Positions 50,492 to 59,377 are shown, counted from the first letter of the stretch. The stretch is DNA of 64,000 nucleotides from Hyphomicrobium sp. MC1 (GCF_000253295.1 NC_015717.1:4216001-4280000); one strand, 5' to 3'. The notes: a model not told the origin generated them from the letters alone. Numbers and translations: made by a program.

Positions 50492-50524
50492 CGGGCTGCT
50501 TGATTATGGCAGCCCGATCTGTTT
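50492..50524 (+). terminator. Hairpin terminator between the parvulin gene and argJ
   Basis: CGGGCTGC (50492-50499) pairs with GCAGCCCG (50509-50516), followed by ATCTGTTTC. The T-run is weak, so read-through into argJ is possible. Confidence 0.5.
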
Positions 50525-50557
50525 CAGGGAGCCTCTTACTCAGCTGGAGGTTCCCTC

Positions 50558-51805
50558 ATGGGCAAAGTCACGAGCGTTTCCCCGTTCGCGCCCGCAAGTC
50601 TTGCAAAACTGCCTGTCATCGAGGGCGTCGCGTTTGCGACCGCCGAAGCCGGCATTCGCTATAAAAATCGCACCGACCTCCTGCTCACGGTGCTCGCTGA
50701 GGGGACCTCGGTCGCGGGCGTTCTGACGCAATCGAAAACGGCGTCAGCGCCGGTCCTAGCCTGCCGCAAACACCTGAAGAAAGGCACAGCGCGGGCGCTG
50801 GTCGTCAACTCTGGCAATGCCAACGCCTTCACCGGCAAGAAGGGCGCCGAGGCGGTAGATATCACCGTCACGCATGCCGCCGACGCGGTCGTATGCAAGC
50901 CGCACGAGGTTTTCGTTGCGTCGACAGGCGTCATCGGCGAACCGCTGGATGCGGAAAAATTCGCGCATCTTCTCGCCGATCTTGCAAAGCGCGCCGAGCC
51001 TGACGCTTTCGAGGCGGCGGCGCGCGCGATCATGACGACGGACACCTTTCCGAAACTCGCGATGCGGACCGCGCTCATCGGCGACGTCGAGGTGACGATC
51101 AACGGCTTCTGCAAGGGTGCCGGCATGATCGCGCCCGACATGGCGACGATGCTGTGCTTCATTTTCACGGATGCCGCCATTTCTTCCGATGCATTGCAGG
51201 AACTCCTGGCCGAGCATGTCCAGACGACGTTCAACTGCATGACGGTCGATGGCGATACGTCGACCAGCGACACCTGCCTGATGTTTGCGACGGGCGCCGC
51301 AGAGACACGCGGGCAGAAGCCCGTGACGAAGGCGAACTCGAAAAAGCTGCAGGCGTTTTCGGAAGCGCTTCACGATTTGATGCGCGATCTCGCGATCCAG
51401 GTGGCGAAGGACGGCGAGGGCGTCTCGAAGTTCGTGACGTTCGAGATTACCGGCGCGAAGTCGTGGCATGCGGCGCGGACCATTGCACTGGCTTGTGCCA
51501 ATTCGCCTATCCTCAAGACCGCGATTGCGGGCGAGGACCCGAACTGGGGCCGGGTCGTGATGGCGGTCGGCAAATCGGGTGAGGCAGCCGACCGCGATAA
51601 ACTGACCATTTGGTTTGGTCCGCATTGCGTCGCACGCGACGGCGAACGCGCCGAAGAGTATGACGAAAAGACGGTTGCGGCCTACATGAAGAACGCCGAG
51701 ATCGTCATTCGCGCCGACGTCGGCGTCGGCAAGGCAGCGGCCCGCGTTTGGACGTGCGATCTGACGCACGAATACGTGTCGATCAACGCCGACTACCGCA
51801 GCTAG
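50558..51805 (+). CDS. argJ: Ornithine acetyltransferase / N-acetylglutamate synthase
   Basis: The 415-residue precursor contains the self-cleavage motif KGAGMIAPDMATMLC, where Thr197 becomes the N-terminal nucleophile of the beta chain. In arginine synthesis it moves the acetyl group from N-acetylornithine to glutamate, and in its bifunctional form also makes N-acetylglutamate from acetyl-CoA; sequence does not settle which. GGAGG lies upstream of the ATG. The C-terminus ends in CDLTHEYVSINADYRS, typical of the family. It is followed by the methyltransferase-like gene after 59 bases. Confidence 0.94.
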   Translation: MGKVTSVSPFAPASLAKLPVIEGVAFATAEAGIRYKNRTDLLLTVLAEGTSVAGVLTQSKTASAPVLACRKHLKKGTARALVVNSGNANAFTGKKGAEAVDITVTHAADAVVCKPHEVFVASTGVIGEPLDAEKFAHLLADLAKRAEPDAFEAAARAIMTTDTFPKLAMRTALIGDVEVTINGFCKGAGMIAPDMATMLCFIFTDAAISSDALQELLAEHVQTTFNCMTVDGDTSTSDTCLMFATGAAETRGQKPVTKANSKKLQAFSEALHDLMRDLAIQVAKDGEGVSKFVTFEITGAKSWHAARTIALACANSPILKTAIAGEDPNWGRVVMAVGKSGEAADRDKLTIWFGPHCVARDGERAEEYDEKTVAAYMKNAEIVIRADVGVGKAAARVWTCDLTHEYVSINADYRS

Positions 51806-51864
51806 GGGAATCACGGAGCAGGGCAAGCCTGACCGTGACATGGGATGAAAGGACCGATCACGCG

Positions 51865-52524
51865 ATGGAACACAGCTTCTGGGAAGAGCGCTGGCAGCGC
51901 GGCGAGATCGGGTTTCACCAACCCCATATTCATGCCCAGCTGCAGCAGTTCTGGCCGGGGCTGTCGTTGCCGAAGGGGAGCATCGTGTTCGTGCCGCTTT
52001 CCGGCAAGACGCGCGACATGGTTTGGCTTGCCGAGCAGGGTCACAAAGTCATTGGTGCGGAGCTTTCCGAACTTGCGGTCCGCGACTTTTTCAAAGAGTG
52101 CGGACTGACACCCGCGGTCACGGCCAGCGGACCGTTTCATGTTTTCGAGGCAGGCCCTTACACGATCTATCAGGGTGATTTCTTCGCTCTGCCCGCGGAT
52201 GCCCTTCGCGGCGTTGCCGTTTGCTATGACCGCGCCGCGATGATTGCACTGCCGCCCGAGATGCGGCCGCAGTACGCAGAAAAGCTCACGAGCGTGCTGC
52301 CGCCAGAGGCTGCAATTTTCGTGATCTCCATCGAATATCCTGAAGGCGAGATCAAAGGTCCGCCGTTTGCCGTAGCTCAGGACGAGGTGCGTGCGCTTTA
52401 CGGCAAGCTGTACGACATCGACGTTCTCGAAGTGCGCGATGGGCTCGCAGCCAGCGACAACCTCAAGAAGCGCGGCGTGACACGGCTCGAAGAGGTCGCC
52501 TATCTGCTCAGGCAGCAGGCATGA
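51865..52524 (+). CDS. Thiopurine S-methyltransferase-like protein
   Basis: The 219-residue protein matches the TPMT fold: WEERWQRGEIGFHQPHIH at the start, a SAM pocket with VPLSGKTRDMVWLAEQGHKVIGAE (canonical VPLCGKxxDMxWL), and the CYDRAAMIALPPEMRPQY segment. Bacterial TPMTs methylate selenium and tellurium compounds as well as thiopurines. ATG 51865 has AAAGGA about ten bases upstream. Its end overlaps mutT by four bases, so they are coupled. Its presence between argJ and mutT is unusual to my eye; in relatives this spot often has other genes. The natural substrate is unknown. Confidence 0.82.
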   Translation: MEHSFWEERWQRGEIGFHQPHIHAQLQQFWPGLSLPKGSIVFVPLSGKTRDMVWLAEQGHKVIGAELSELAVRDFFKECGLTPAVTASGPFHVFEAGPYTIYQGDFFALPADALRGVAVCYDRAAMIALPPEMRPQYAEKLTSVLPPEAAIFVISIEYPEGEIKGPPFAVAQDEVRALYGKLYDIDVLEVRDGLAASDNLKKRGVTRLEEVAYLLRQQA

Positions 52525-52952
52525 TGAATCCCCTGTTGCTCGTTGCGGCCGTCGCGCTCATCGACGACGATAATCGCGTGCTGCTCGCCCAGCGCCCCGA
52601 GGGCAAGTCAATGGCCGGACTGTGGGAGTTTCCCGGCGGCAAGGTCGAGGCAGGAGAAACGCCCGAGGATGCGCTCTGCCGCGAACTCAAAGAAGAACTT
52701 GATATTGAGCTGTGCCGGCCGTGCCTTGCGCCGTTCAACTTCGCGAGCCACGCCTACGAGAAATTTCACCTGTTGATGCCGCTTTATCTCTGCCGCACAT
52801 GGGACGGTGAGATCTGCCCGCGCGAAGGTCAAACGATCAAATGGGTTCGCGGCATCGAACTGAGCCGCTATCCGATGCCGCCCGCAGATGAGCCCCTTAT
52901 TCCGTGGCTCCGGGATCTTTTGGCCGAGATTTCAGGACATCGGCTAGGCTGA
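52521..52952 (+). CDS. mutT: 8-oxo-dGTP diphosphatase MutT
   Basis: The 143-residue Nudix hydrolase has the complete Nudix box, GGKVEAGETPEDALCRELKEELDI, beginning at about residue 37 (GX5EX7REUXEEXGU pattern, final G replaced by D/I context). It removes oxidised dGTP from the nucleotide pool. It overlaps the TPMT-like stop by four bases at the 5' end and the convergent methyltransferase gene by 56 bases at the 3' end. The FASHAYEKFHLLMPLYLC strand supports MutT rather than another Nudix subfamily. Confidence 0.88.
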   Translation: MMNPLLLVAAVALIDDDNRVLLAQRPEGKSMAGLWEFPGGKVEAGETPEDALCRELKEELDIELCRPCLAPFNFASHAYEKFHLLMPLYLCRTWDGEICPREGQTIKWVRGIELSRYPMPPADEPLIPWLRDLLAEISGHRLG

Positions 52953-53805
52953 CTTTGGCTGAGCCAGGTTGCAGCGGCTTCTGCTGGCTTTCGTGCGGCA
53001 CCCAGCCCGTGAGCGTGACAATCTCGAAGGTCGCCGAGACACGGCCATTCGGCAGGCCGAAGCGGTCCTGATAAATCTCGGCTGCGCGCAAGAGCAGGCT
53101 TCGCGTTACGGGGGCGCGACGACGTTCGGCCAACGGATTGCTGGCGGCCATGGTTTTGAGTTCCTGCATCAGCGCTAGCGGCGACGCGTACGTCACCTCG
53201 ATGATGTCGTTGTCGGCGACAGGCAACGCGAACCCCGCGCGTTGAAGCAGGCCGCCCAGGTCACGGACATCGGCAAACGGCGCGACCCGGGGAGAAGCGC
53301 CGCCGAGCACCTCGTCTTCCGCCAAAATCCAGGCTTCACGCAGCTCCTTCAGCGTTTCGCCACCGAGCAGCGCACCGAGAAACAGGCCATCCGGCTTCAG
53401 GGCGCGATTGATCTGGACAAGCACGCCCGGCAGATCGTTGACGAATTGCAGTGACAGCCCGGAGACGACGAGATCGAGAGCGGCTGGAGCGAACGGCAAT
53501 GCTTCCTCGTCAGCGACGACCTTCCAGTCTTTCCCGCGCGAAAGAGCATCGTTGGCCGGTTCGACATCGACGATCCGGCCGATCGTTGGAAGCTGCCGGA
53601 GCCGCGCCGCCAACAGTCCATGATAGGCCCCTAGGCTGGCGGCCACAGGGAACTCCCGGCGCACGAAGACGAGGCGTTCGGCAAAGTCGTCGGCGACGCG
53701 TTCCAGCAGAAAATCGGGAAGCGGCTGGTCGGCGCGCATCCTGGCGATTCGATCGCGGCGGGCGCGGAGCAAAGTCCGGTCGAAAATGCGGGGCGCTACA
53801 GCCAT
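52897..53805 (-). CDS. NDUFAF5-like class I methyltransferase
   Basis: The 302-residue protein begins with IFDRTLLRARRDRIARM and FLLERVADDFAERL, the N-terminus typical of NDUFAF5 (complex I assembly factor) and BioC-like proteins. A degenerate SAM loop (VAASLGAYHGLLAARL) and a later LVVSGLSLQFVNDLPGVLVQINRALKPDG segment follow. The mitochondrial relative hydroxylates an arginine in a complex I subunit, and this bacterial protein may act likewise; BioC activity is unlikely as this genome uses BioZ. The 3' end overlaps mutT by 56 bases. It is divergent from comF. Confidence 0.8.
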   Translation of the reverse strand: MAVAPRIFDRTLLRARRDRIARMRADQPLPDFLLERVADDFAERLVFVRREFPVAASLGAYHGLLAARLRQLPTIGRIVDVEPANDALSRGKDWKVVADEEALPFAPAALDLVVSGLSLQFVNDLPGVLVQINRALKPDGLFLGALLGGETLKELREAWILAEDEVLGGASPRVAPFADVRDLGGLLQRAGFALPVADNDIIEVTYASPLALMQELKTMAASNPLAERRRAPVTRSLLLRAAEIYQDRFGLPNGRVSATFEIVTLTGWVPHESQQKPLQPGSAKVSLADVLKSRPKDPGATE

Positions 53806-53885
53806 TTTGTCTCTTTCCGCGGCGTCACGAGAACGGCGGCCGGGTTCCTCTCGCCCGCGTTAGCGCGTTGGGCTAGAGTTGTGCA

Positions 53886-54686
53886 ATGTCGAATAGTCAG
53901 CCGGTTGCATATGAGGACTCCTCGGAGACATCGCGCCACGCCGGTCACTGGGCGTTCGCACGTGGTCTGAAGCACCTCGGACGCTCCGCTCTCGATGTTC
54001 TGCTGCCGCCACTGTGCCTTGGCTGCCAGACGCGCATTATGGACCACGATGCCCTGTGTCCATCATGCTGGCGGCAGGTCGCGTTCATCCGGCCGCCGCT
54101 GTGCGACAGGCTCGGAGTACCACTGGCAATAGACACCGGCGGACCGATGCTTTCGGCGGCTGCCATCGCCGATCCGCCAGACTACGACAGGGCGCGGGCC
54201 GTTGCCCGCTTCGACGGGCTGATGCGGCTGTTGATTCATGGTTTCAAATTCCACGACAGCCATAACGCGCGGCGGCTGTTCGGACGCTGGCTGGCGGTGG
54301 CGGGCGAAGAGTTGCTGGCGGACGCCGACGTGTTGATACCCGTGCCACTCGCGCGCTGGCGGCTGCTGTCGCGGCGGTTCAACCAGGCGCAAATTCTGGC
54401 CGCGGAAACAGGCCGGCGCGCGGGCAAGCCGGTTAATCCTTTCGCACTCGTCCGCCGCCGCTCGACGGGACACCAGGTTGGACTAACCCGGGCGCAACGC
54501 CTTAAAAATGTGTCAGGTGTTTTCCGTGTTCCCGCCAACGAATTGCCGAACGTGTCCGGAAAAGCCATAGTTCTGATCGACGATGTGATCACGAGCGGCG
54601 CGACGGCTTCAGCCGCCGCAATTGCCCTCAGACGTGCCGGTGCACGGCGCGTGGATGTCCTCGCACTTGCTATTGTTTCAGAATGA
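53886..54686 (+). CDS. comF: ComF-family phosphoribosyltransferase-like protein
   Basis: The 266-residue protein has an N-terminal zinc-binding region (CLGCQTRIMDHDALCPSCW, plus a later PPLCDRLG) and a C-terminal PRTase domain with the PRPP-loop VLIDDVITSGATASAAA and the GLTRAQRLKNVSGVFRV segment. ComF proteins are linked to natural competence and DNA uptake or processing. The domain order is complete, including the catalytic Asp pair. It is 80 bases from the divergent NDUFAF5-like gene. No other competence gene is in this window. Whether the organism is competent is unknown. Confidence 0.86.
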   Translation: MSNSQPVAYEDSSETSRHAGHWAFARGLKHLGRSALDVLLPPLCLGCQTRIMDHDALCPSCWRQVAFIRPPLCDRLGVPLAIDTGGPMLSAAAIADPPDYDRARAVARFDGLMRLLIHGFKFHDSHNARRLFGRWLAVAGEELLADADVLIPVPLARWRLLSRRFNQAQILAAETGRRAGKPVNPFALVRRRSTGHQVGLTRAQRLKNVSGVFRVPANELPNVSGKAIVLIDDVITSGATASAAAIALRRAGARRVDVLALAIVSE

Positions 54687-54822
54687 TATTCCTGAAACTG
54701 CAAAGGGCGTGACATAGGCGCGGCACAGCGGCGCAAAACTGCAAAGCAAGGTTGCATGACCTCGCGAACGCGCTACTTTTGATTCGAATGATTTCTAATG
54801 GCGTAGTGAGAGGCGCCGAGCA

Positions 54823-55083
54823 ATGCCGAAGGTGACGGTCTACACGGCTGGAAATTGCTGTTTTTGCCATATGGCGAAGGATTTGTTGCGTCGCAAAGGC
54901 GCGGCCTTCGAAGAGGTCGACCTGACTGGACGGAGCGATCTACGCGCGGAGCTGACCTCGCGCTCGGGTGGCCGGCGGACAGTCCCTCAAATCTGGATCG
55001 GCGACGTGCACGTCGGCGGCTGCGACGACCTTTACGATCTCGATAGATCGGGCCGGCTTGATACGCTGCTGACGGCGTCCTGA
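54823..55083 (+). CDS. grxC: Glutaredoxin 3
   Basis: The 86-residue dithiol glutaredoxin has the active site CCFC (Cys12 and Cys15) in VYTAGNCCFCHMAKDLL, the RTVPQIWIGDVHVGG cis-proline and glutathione-binding segment, and the usual GGCDDLYDL end. It reduces disulfides with glutathione. Cys-Cys-Phe-Cys replaces the more common CPYC, which may change its redox potential. It is followed by the nitrilase-family gene with one base between stop and start, so the two are co-transcribed. Confidence 0.9.
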   Translation: MPKVTVYTAGNCCFCHMAKDLLRRKGAAFEEVDLTGRSDLRAELTSRSGGRRTVPQIWIGDVHVGGCDDLYDLDRSGRLDTLLTAS

Positions 55084-55084
55084 G

Positions 55085-55963
55085 ATGGCATCCGGGTCCA
55101 AGACGGCTTTTCGCGCGGCGCTCGTCCAGATGCGGGCGGGCCGTGACGTCGGACGCAACGTCACTGACGCCGTCTCGCTCATCAAAGAAGCGGCCAGCAA
55201 AGGCGCGGTCTACATCCAGACGCCGGAATGCACGACGCTGATGGAACTCGACCAGCCGCGCCTGATGGCCGAGACGAAGCCAGAGCAGAGCAACCCTTCC
55301 CTTCAGGCTTTCACCGACGCTGCCCGTAAGCAGAAGATCTGGCTGCACATCGGCTCGATGGCGGTCAAGGTTGCCGAGGGACGATTGGCGAACCGGTCCT
55401 ATCTTATTGCGCCGGACGGCAACGTCGCGGCGCGCTACGACAAGATCCATATGTTCGACGTCGACCTCGGCGGCGGCGAGATCTATAGCGAAAGCGCGAA
55501 CTATCAAGCGGGTCCGAGCGCCATGCTGGCGGATCTGCCGTGGGGCCGCCTCGGCCTGACGATTTGCTACGATTTACGCTTTCCGGCGCTGCATCGGGCT
55601 CTCGCCAAGGCCGGGGCTAAGTTCATCGCCGGACCAGCCGCCTTCACGCGGACCACCGGCGAAGCTCACTGGCACACCCTTTTGCAAGCGCGCGCTATAG
55701 AGACGGGCACGTTCGTTCTGGCGGCGGGCCAGGGCGGCTTGCATGAGAATGGCCGGGAGACGTTCGGCCATAGCCTTATCATCTCACCGTGGGGCGAAAT
55801 CCTTGCGGAAGCGGGCGTCGATCCCCAGGTCATTACTGCGGATATCGACGCCGCCTACGCGGATCAGATCCGGCGGAAAATTCCGTCGTTGATGCATGAC
55901 CGCGATTTCGATGTCGTCGTCGCGACACCTTCGAAATCGCCGCACCTGGTACACGAGCAGTGA
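55085..55963 (+). CDS. Nitrilase-superfamily amidase (Nit1-like)
   Basis: The 292-residue protein has the carbon-nitrogen hydrolase triad: Glu in IQTPECTTL, Lys in YDKIHMFDVD and Cys in LTICYDLRFP. The FTRTTGEAHWHTLLQARAIE and GHSLIISPWGEILAEAG motifs are typical of Nit1/Nit2-like enzymes that remove deaminated glutathione or omega-amides. Repair of deaminated glutathione fits its place one base after grxC. Its stop overlaps the DUF1178 start by four bases. Substrate is inferred, not seen. Confidence 0.88.
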   Translation: MASGSKTAFRAALVQMRAGRDVGRNVTDAVSLIKEAASKGAVYIQTPECTTLMELDQPRLMAETKPEQSNPSLQAFTDAARKQKIWLHIGSMAVKVAEGRLANRSYLIAPDGNVAARYDKIHMFDVDLGGGEIYSESANYQAGPSAMLADLPWGRLGLTICYDLRFPALHRALAKAGAKFIAGPAAFTRTTGEAHWHTLLQARAIETGTFVLAAGQGGLHENGRETFGHSLIISPWGEILAEAGVDPQVITADIDAAYADQIRRKIPSLMHDRDFDVVVATPSKSPHLVHEQ

Positions 55964-56412
55964 TCAAATATCTTCTAGGATGTGCCTCCGGGCACGAGTT
56001 CGAGAGCTGGTTTCGCGCCAGCGCTGACTTCGACGCGCAGTCTCGCTCGGGTGAAATCGCGTGTCCGCACTGCGGTTCGATCGAAGTCAGCAAGCTGCCG
56101 ATGGCGCCTTCGGTCGTCACCAAGCGTGCGGCGCTCCCAGCACAATCGACGCAAGACGCCAGTCCAGCGGCTGCCGGGGGTGGCGGCAACGGCGCTGCGG
56201 TGCGCGAGGCGCTCAGGGCCTTCGCTCAGAAGATTATTGCCAATACTGAGGACGTCGGGCCGCGGTTCGCCGAAGAAGCCCGTAAAATGCACTTCGGAGA
56301 GACAGAAGAGCGCCAAATCCGCGGCAGCTCGACGCTCGAAGAGGCCCAGGAGCTTGCAGAAGATGGCGTGCCGTTCGGCATTCTGCCCACGCCTCCGGAC
56401 GAGCTAAATTAA
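55960..56412 (+). CDS. DUF1178-family protein
   Basis: The 150-residue protein starts at GTG 55960, overlapping the nitrilase gene by four bases. It begins IKYLLGCASGHEFESWFRAS and contains CPHCGSIEVSKLPMAPSV, the zinc-ribbon-like pattern of DUF1178, and ends with EAQELAEDGVPFGILPTPP. The family is conserved in alphaproteobacteria with unknown function. The operon comF-grxC-nitrilase-DUF1178 suggests a role near thiol or one-carbon maintenance, but this is only a context inference. Confidence 0.85.
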   Translation: MIKYLLGCASGHEFESWFRASADFDAQSRSGEIACPHCGSIEVSKLPMAPSVVTKRAALPAQSTQDASPAAAGGGGNGAAVREALRAFAQKIIANTEDVGPRFAEEARKMHFGETEERQIRGSSTLEEAQELAEDGVPFGILPTPPDELN

Positions 56413-56512
56413 CCACCGAACCGATGCTTGCCCTTTTCCGGCGCAGTTCGCCGATCAGAGAGGCATTTTGACGGTTGCGAGACAGGCCGGAAGCGGTGCA
56501 AACATCTTCCGA

Positions 56513-56529
56513 TAGGGCAGTACGCCCTA
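56513..56529. promoter_or_regulatory. Palindrome upstream of bioB
   Basis: TAGGGC-AGTAC-GCCCTA forms an inverted repeat 17-33 bases before the bioB ATG, next to GGAG (56530-56533). It could be an operator or a translational hairpin. It does not resemble the BioR operator (TTATMKATAA). Confidence 0.4.
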
Positions 56530-56545
56530 CGGAGATCACGCCTGA

Positions 56546-57616
56546 ATGACCTCGACCGTTGCCCGACTCGATCCGTCCGTGCGCGCTGCCAACCGCGCCG
56601 GTCCCGCAATCCGTCACGATTGGACGAGTGAAGAAGCGCTGGCGCTCTACGAGCTGCCATTCATGGATTTGCTCTTCCGCGCCCAAAGTGTCCACCGGAC
56701 ATCGTTCGATCCCAATAAAGTCCAGATGAGCCGCCTGCTGTCGATCAAGACCGGTGGCTGCGCGGAAGACTGCGGGTACTGCAGCCAGTCGGCCCATCAC
56801 AAGACCGGCCTCAAGGCCTCAAAGCTGATGGAAGTCGAGCGGGTTATTTCGGAAGCGAAGAAAGCCAAGGCCGCGGGCGCGACGCGCTATTGCATGGGCG
56901 CGGCATGGCGCAGCCCCAAGAGCCGCGACATGGACGTCGTCGTGGCGATGGTCGAAGGCGTCAAAGCGCTCGGCATGGAAACATGCATGACGCTCGGCAT
57001 GCTGACGGATGACGACATCGTCAAGCTACGCGACGCGGGCCTCGACTACTACAATCACAACGTCGATACGTCGGAAGCCTATTACAGCAAGGTGATTACG
57101 ACGCGCACTTACGCCGACCGGCTAGACACACTCGCGCGCGTTCGTGATGCGGGCATGAAGGTTTGCTCGGGCGGCATCGTCGGCATGGGCGAAGAGCGCC
57201 AGGACCGCGTCGACATGCTGGTGACGCTCGCCAATCTCGACGAACATCCCGAGAGCGTGCCGATCAACATGCTGATCGCCATTCCGGGAACGCCGCTCGA
57301 AGATACCAAGCAGATCGATCCGATCGATTTCGTGCGCACCATCGCGGTCGCCCGCATCATGATGCCGAAGTCGTTCGTCCGTCTCTCGGCCGGGCGCACC
57401 GACATGAGCGATGAGATGCAGGCGTTATGTTTTTTTGCGGGTGCAAACTCGATCTTCGTCGGCGAAACGCTGCTGACCGCCGACAATCCCGGCGAAGACA
57501 AAGACGGCAAACTTTTCGCCAAGCTCGGGCTTTCGGCGCTTGAACTCGATATCGACACGTCTCCGGAGCACGAGCCCGCGACGTGCGCGGGACATCAGGA
57601 TGCCAGGCAATCATGA
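56546..57616 (+). CDS. bioB: Biotin synthase
   Basis: The 356-residue radical-SAM enzyme has the cluster motif CxxxCxxC as Cys72, Cys76 and Cys79 (GGCAEDCGYCSQSAHH). It inserts sulfur into dethiobiotin. The LMEVERVISEAKKAKAAGATRYCMGAAWR and later NMLIAIPGTPLED segments are characteristic. It is the first gene of the bioBFDAZ operon, in a continuous run with overlaps. GGAG lies 12 bases before the ATG, a slightly long spacing. Its end overlaps bioF by 17 bases. Confidence 0.96.
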   Translation: MTSTVARLDPSVRAANRAGPAIRHDWTSEEALALYELPFMDLLFRAQSVHRTSFDPNKVQMSRLLSIKTGGCAEDCGYCSQSAHHKTGLKASKLMEVERVISEAKKAKAAGATRYCMGAAWRSPKSRDMDVVVAMVEGVKALGMETCMTLGMLTDDDIVKLRDAGLDYYNHNVDTSEAYYSKVITTRTYADRLDTLARVRDAGMKVCSGGIVGMGEERQDRVDMLVTLANLDEHPESVPINMLIAIPGTPLEDTKQIDPIDFVRTIAVARIMMPKSFVRLSAGRTDMSDEMQALCFFAGANSIFVGETLLTADNPGEDKDGKLFAKLGLSALELDIDTSPEHEPATCAGHQDARQS

Positions 57617-58733
57617 GCGTGCGCTCGACGCGCTCTCCCGCCGTGGGCGTCTGAGAACGCTCGAACCGGCGCACGGACTGGATTTCACGTCGAACGATTA
57701 TCTCGGCTTGGCGCAATCGCGCGCGCTTGCCGACGCCATCGAAGGGGCGATTGCGCGTGGCGTTCCGGTCGGCTCGGGCGGATCGCGTCTGTTGCGCGGC
57801 AATCATGCTGAGCACGAGCTTTTAGAGCAGGAAGCGGCGCACTTCTTCGGCGGCGAGACCGCGCTTTATTTCGGTGGCGGCTTCATTGCCAATACCGCGC
57901 TTTTTTCGACGTTGCCTGCACGCGGCGATCTCATCGTCTACGATGAGTTGATCCACGCCAGCGCGCATGAAGGCATGCGGCTGTCGAAGGCTGAGGCAAA
58001 GGCCGTGCGCCATAACGATGCGCAAGGTGTTGACGACGCGATCACGGCATGGCGCGCGACCGGCGGCACCGGGCAGCCGTGGATTGCGATCGAGAGCCTC
58101 TACAGCATGGACGGTGATCGCGCGCCGATAGCGGAACTCGCGACAATCGCGGATCGTCATGAGGCGATGCTGATCGTCGACGAAGCACATGCCACGGGCG
58201 TGCTCGGTCCGGATGGGCGCGGCCTCGCCGCCGATCTCGAAGGCCGCGAAAACGTCGTCACGGTGCATACATGCGGAAAGGCGTTGGGCGCGATGGGCGC
58301 GCTTGTGATTGCGCCGCGCACTATCCGCGATTTTCTGGTCAATCGCGGTAGAGCCTTTGTTTACGCGACGGCACCGTCGCCGCTGATGGCTGCCGCCGTG
58401 CGCGCGGCGCTCAACATTTGCCGCAACGATCCGCTGCGGCGCCAGCGCTTGCACGATCTCGTCGCGTTTGCCGCGCGGGAACTGACGACGAAAACGCGCT
58501 TTGCGGCTTCCGGCTCGCAGATCCAGCCACTTATCATCGGCAGCGACGGCACGGCGATGGCGCTTGCGACAGCGATGAAGACCAGGGGTTACGACATCCG
58601 CGCGATCCGTCCGCCGACCGTGCCGGAAGGCACGTCACGGCTTCGACTCACGATTACGCTCAATGTTTCCGAGCTTGAAATTACGCGCCTCATCGACGAT
58701 CTCGCGGCGGCTGAAGCGGAGAATGCAGCATGA
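57600..58733 (+). CDS. bioF: 8-amino-7-oxononanoate synthase
   Basis: The 377-residue PLP enzyme condenses pimeloyl-ACP with alanine. It has the LDFTSNDYLGLAQ start, GSGGSRLLRGNHAEHELLEQ substrate segment, VDEAHATGVLGPDGRG cofactor site and Schiff-base Lys227 in TCGKALGAMGA. ATG 57600, with a 17-base overlap of bioB, is preferred over the longer frame from 57540 because the family begins there. The next gene, bioD, overlaps by four bases. Confidence 0.94.
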   Translation: MPGNHERALDALSRRGRLRTLEPAHGLDFTSNDYLGLAQSRALADAIEGAIARGVPVGSGGSRLLRGNHAEHELLEQEAAHFFGGETALYFGGGFIANTALFSTLPARGDLIVYDELIHASAHEGMRLSKAEAKAVRHNDAQGVDDAITAWRATGGTGQPWIAIESLYSMDGDRAPIAELATIADRHEAMLIVDEAHATGVLGPDGRGLAADLEGRENVVTVHTCGKALGAMGALVIAPRTIRDFLVNRGRAFVYATAPSPLMAAAVRAALNICRNDPLRRQRLHDLVAFAARELTTKTRFAASGSQIQPLIIGSDGTAMALATAMKTRGYDIRAIRPPTVPEGTSRLRLTITLNVSELEITRLIDDLAAAEAENAA

Positions 58734-59377
58734 CCATCCGCATCGTCGTCGCCGGCACCGACACGGATGTCGGCAAGACCGTTTTTTCCGCGGCGCTGAC
58801 GAGCGCGCTCGACGGCTATTACTGGAAGCCGGTGCAGTCGGGCCTTCAAGGTGAGACGGATTCCGATGTCGTCAGCCGCGTGACCGATCTCGCGCAGTCG
58901 CACATCCTGCCGGAAGTCTATCGGCTGAACACGCCCGCATCGCCGCATTTCGCCGCCGAAATCGATGGCGTCGAGATTGATGCCCGGCAGCTATCGCCAT
59001 TTGGGCTGCCGACTCCGCTCGTCGTCGAGACAGCGGGCGGATTGATGGTGCCGCTGACGCGCCGACTTCTGCAGGTCGATCTTTTGGCGCAGTGGCGTCT
59101 TCCGGTGATCCTGTGCGCATCGACAAAACTCGGCACGATCAACCATTCGTTGTTGTCGATCGAAGCGTTGAAGCGCCGAGCGATTCCTATTCTAGGCGTC
59201 GCATTCATCGGCGATGCGAATAGCAATAGCGAACAAGCGATCACTTCATTCGGAGGCGTTCGGCGCCTGGGCCGCCTCCCGCGGCTTGCCAAGCTCGATG
59301 CCCACAGCCTGCAACGCGCATTCGCCGAGAATTTCTCCGTTGCCGACGTCCTCGACATCGGGGCGGTCGGCCCATGA
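58730..59377 (+). CDS. bioD: Dethiobiotin synthetase
   Basis: The 215-residue enzyme closes the ureido ring using CO2 and ATP. The P-loop is GTDTDVGKT (9-17), followed by ALTSALDGYYWKPVQSGL, and TAGGLMVPLTRRL marks the second nucleotide-facing segment. Start and stop overlap neighbours by four bases on both sides, so translation is coupled. Confidence 0.93.
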   Translation: MTIRIVVAGTDTDVGKTVFSAALTSALDGYYWKPVQSGLQGETDSDVVSRVTDLAQSHILPEVYRLNTPASPHFAAEIDGVEIDARQLSPFGLPTPLVVETAGGLMVPLTRRLLQVDLLAQWRLPVILCASTKLGTINHSLLSIEALKRRAIPILGVAFIGDANSNSEQAITSFGGVRRLGRLPRLAKLDAHSLQRAFAENFSVADVLDIGAVGP

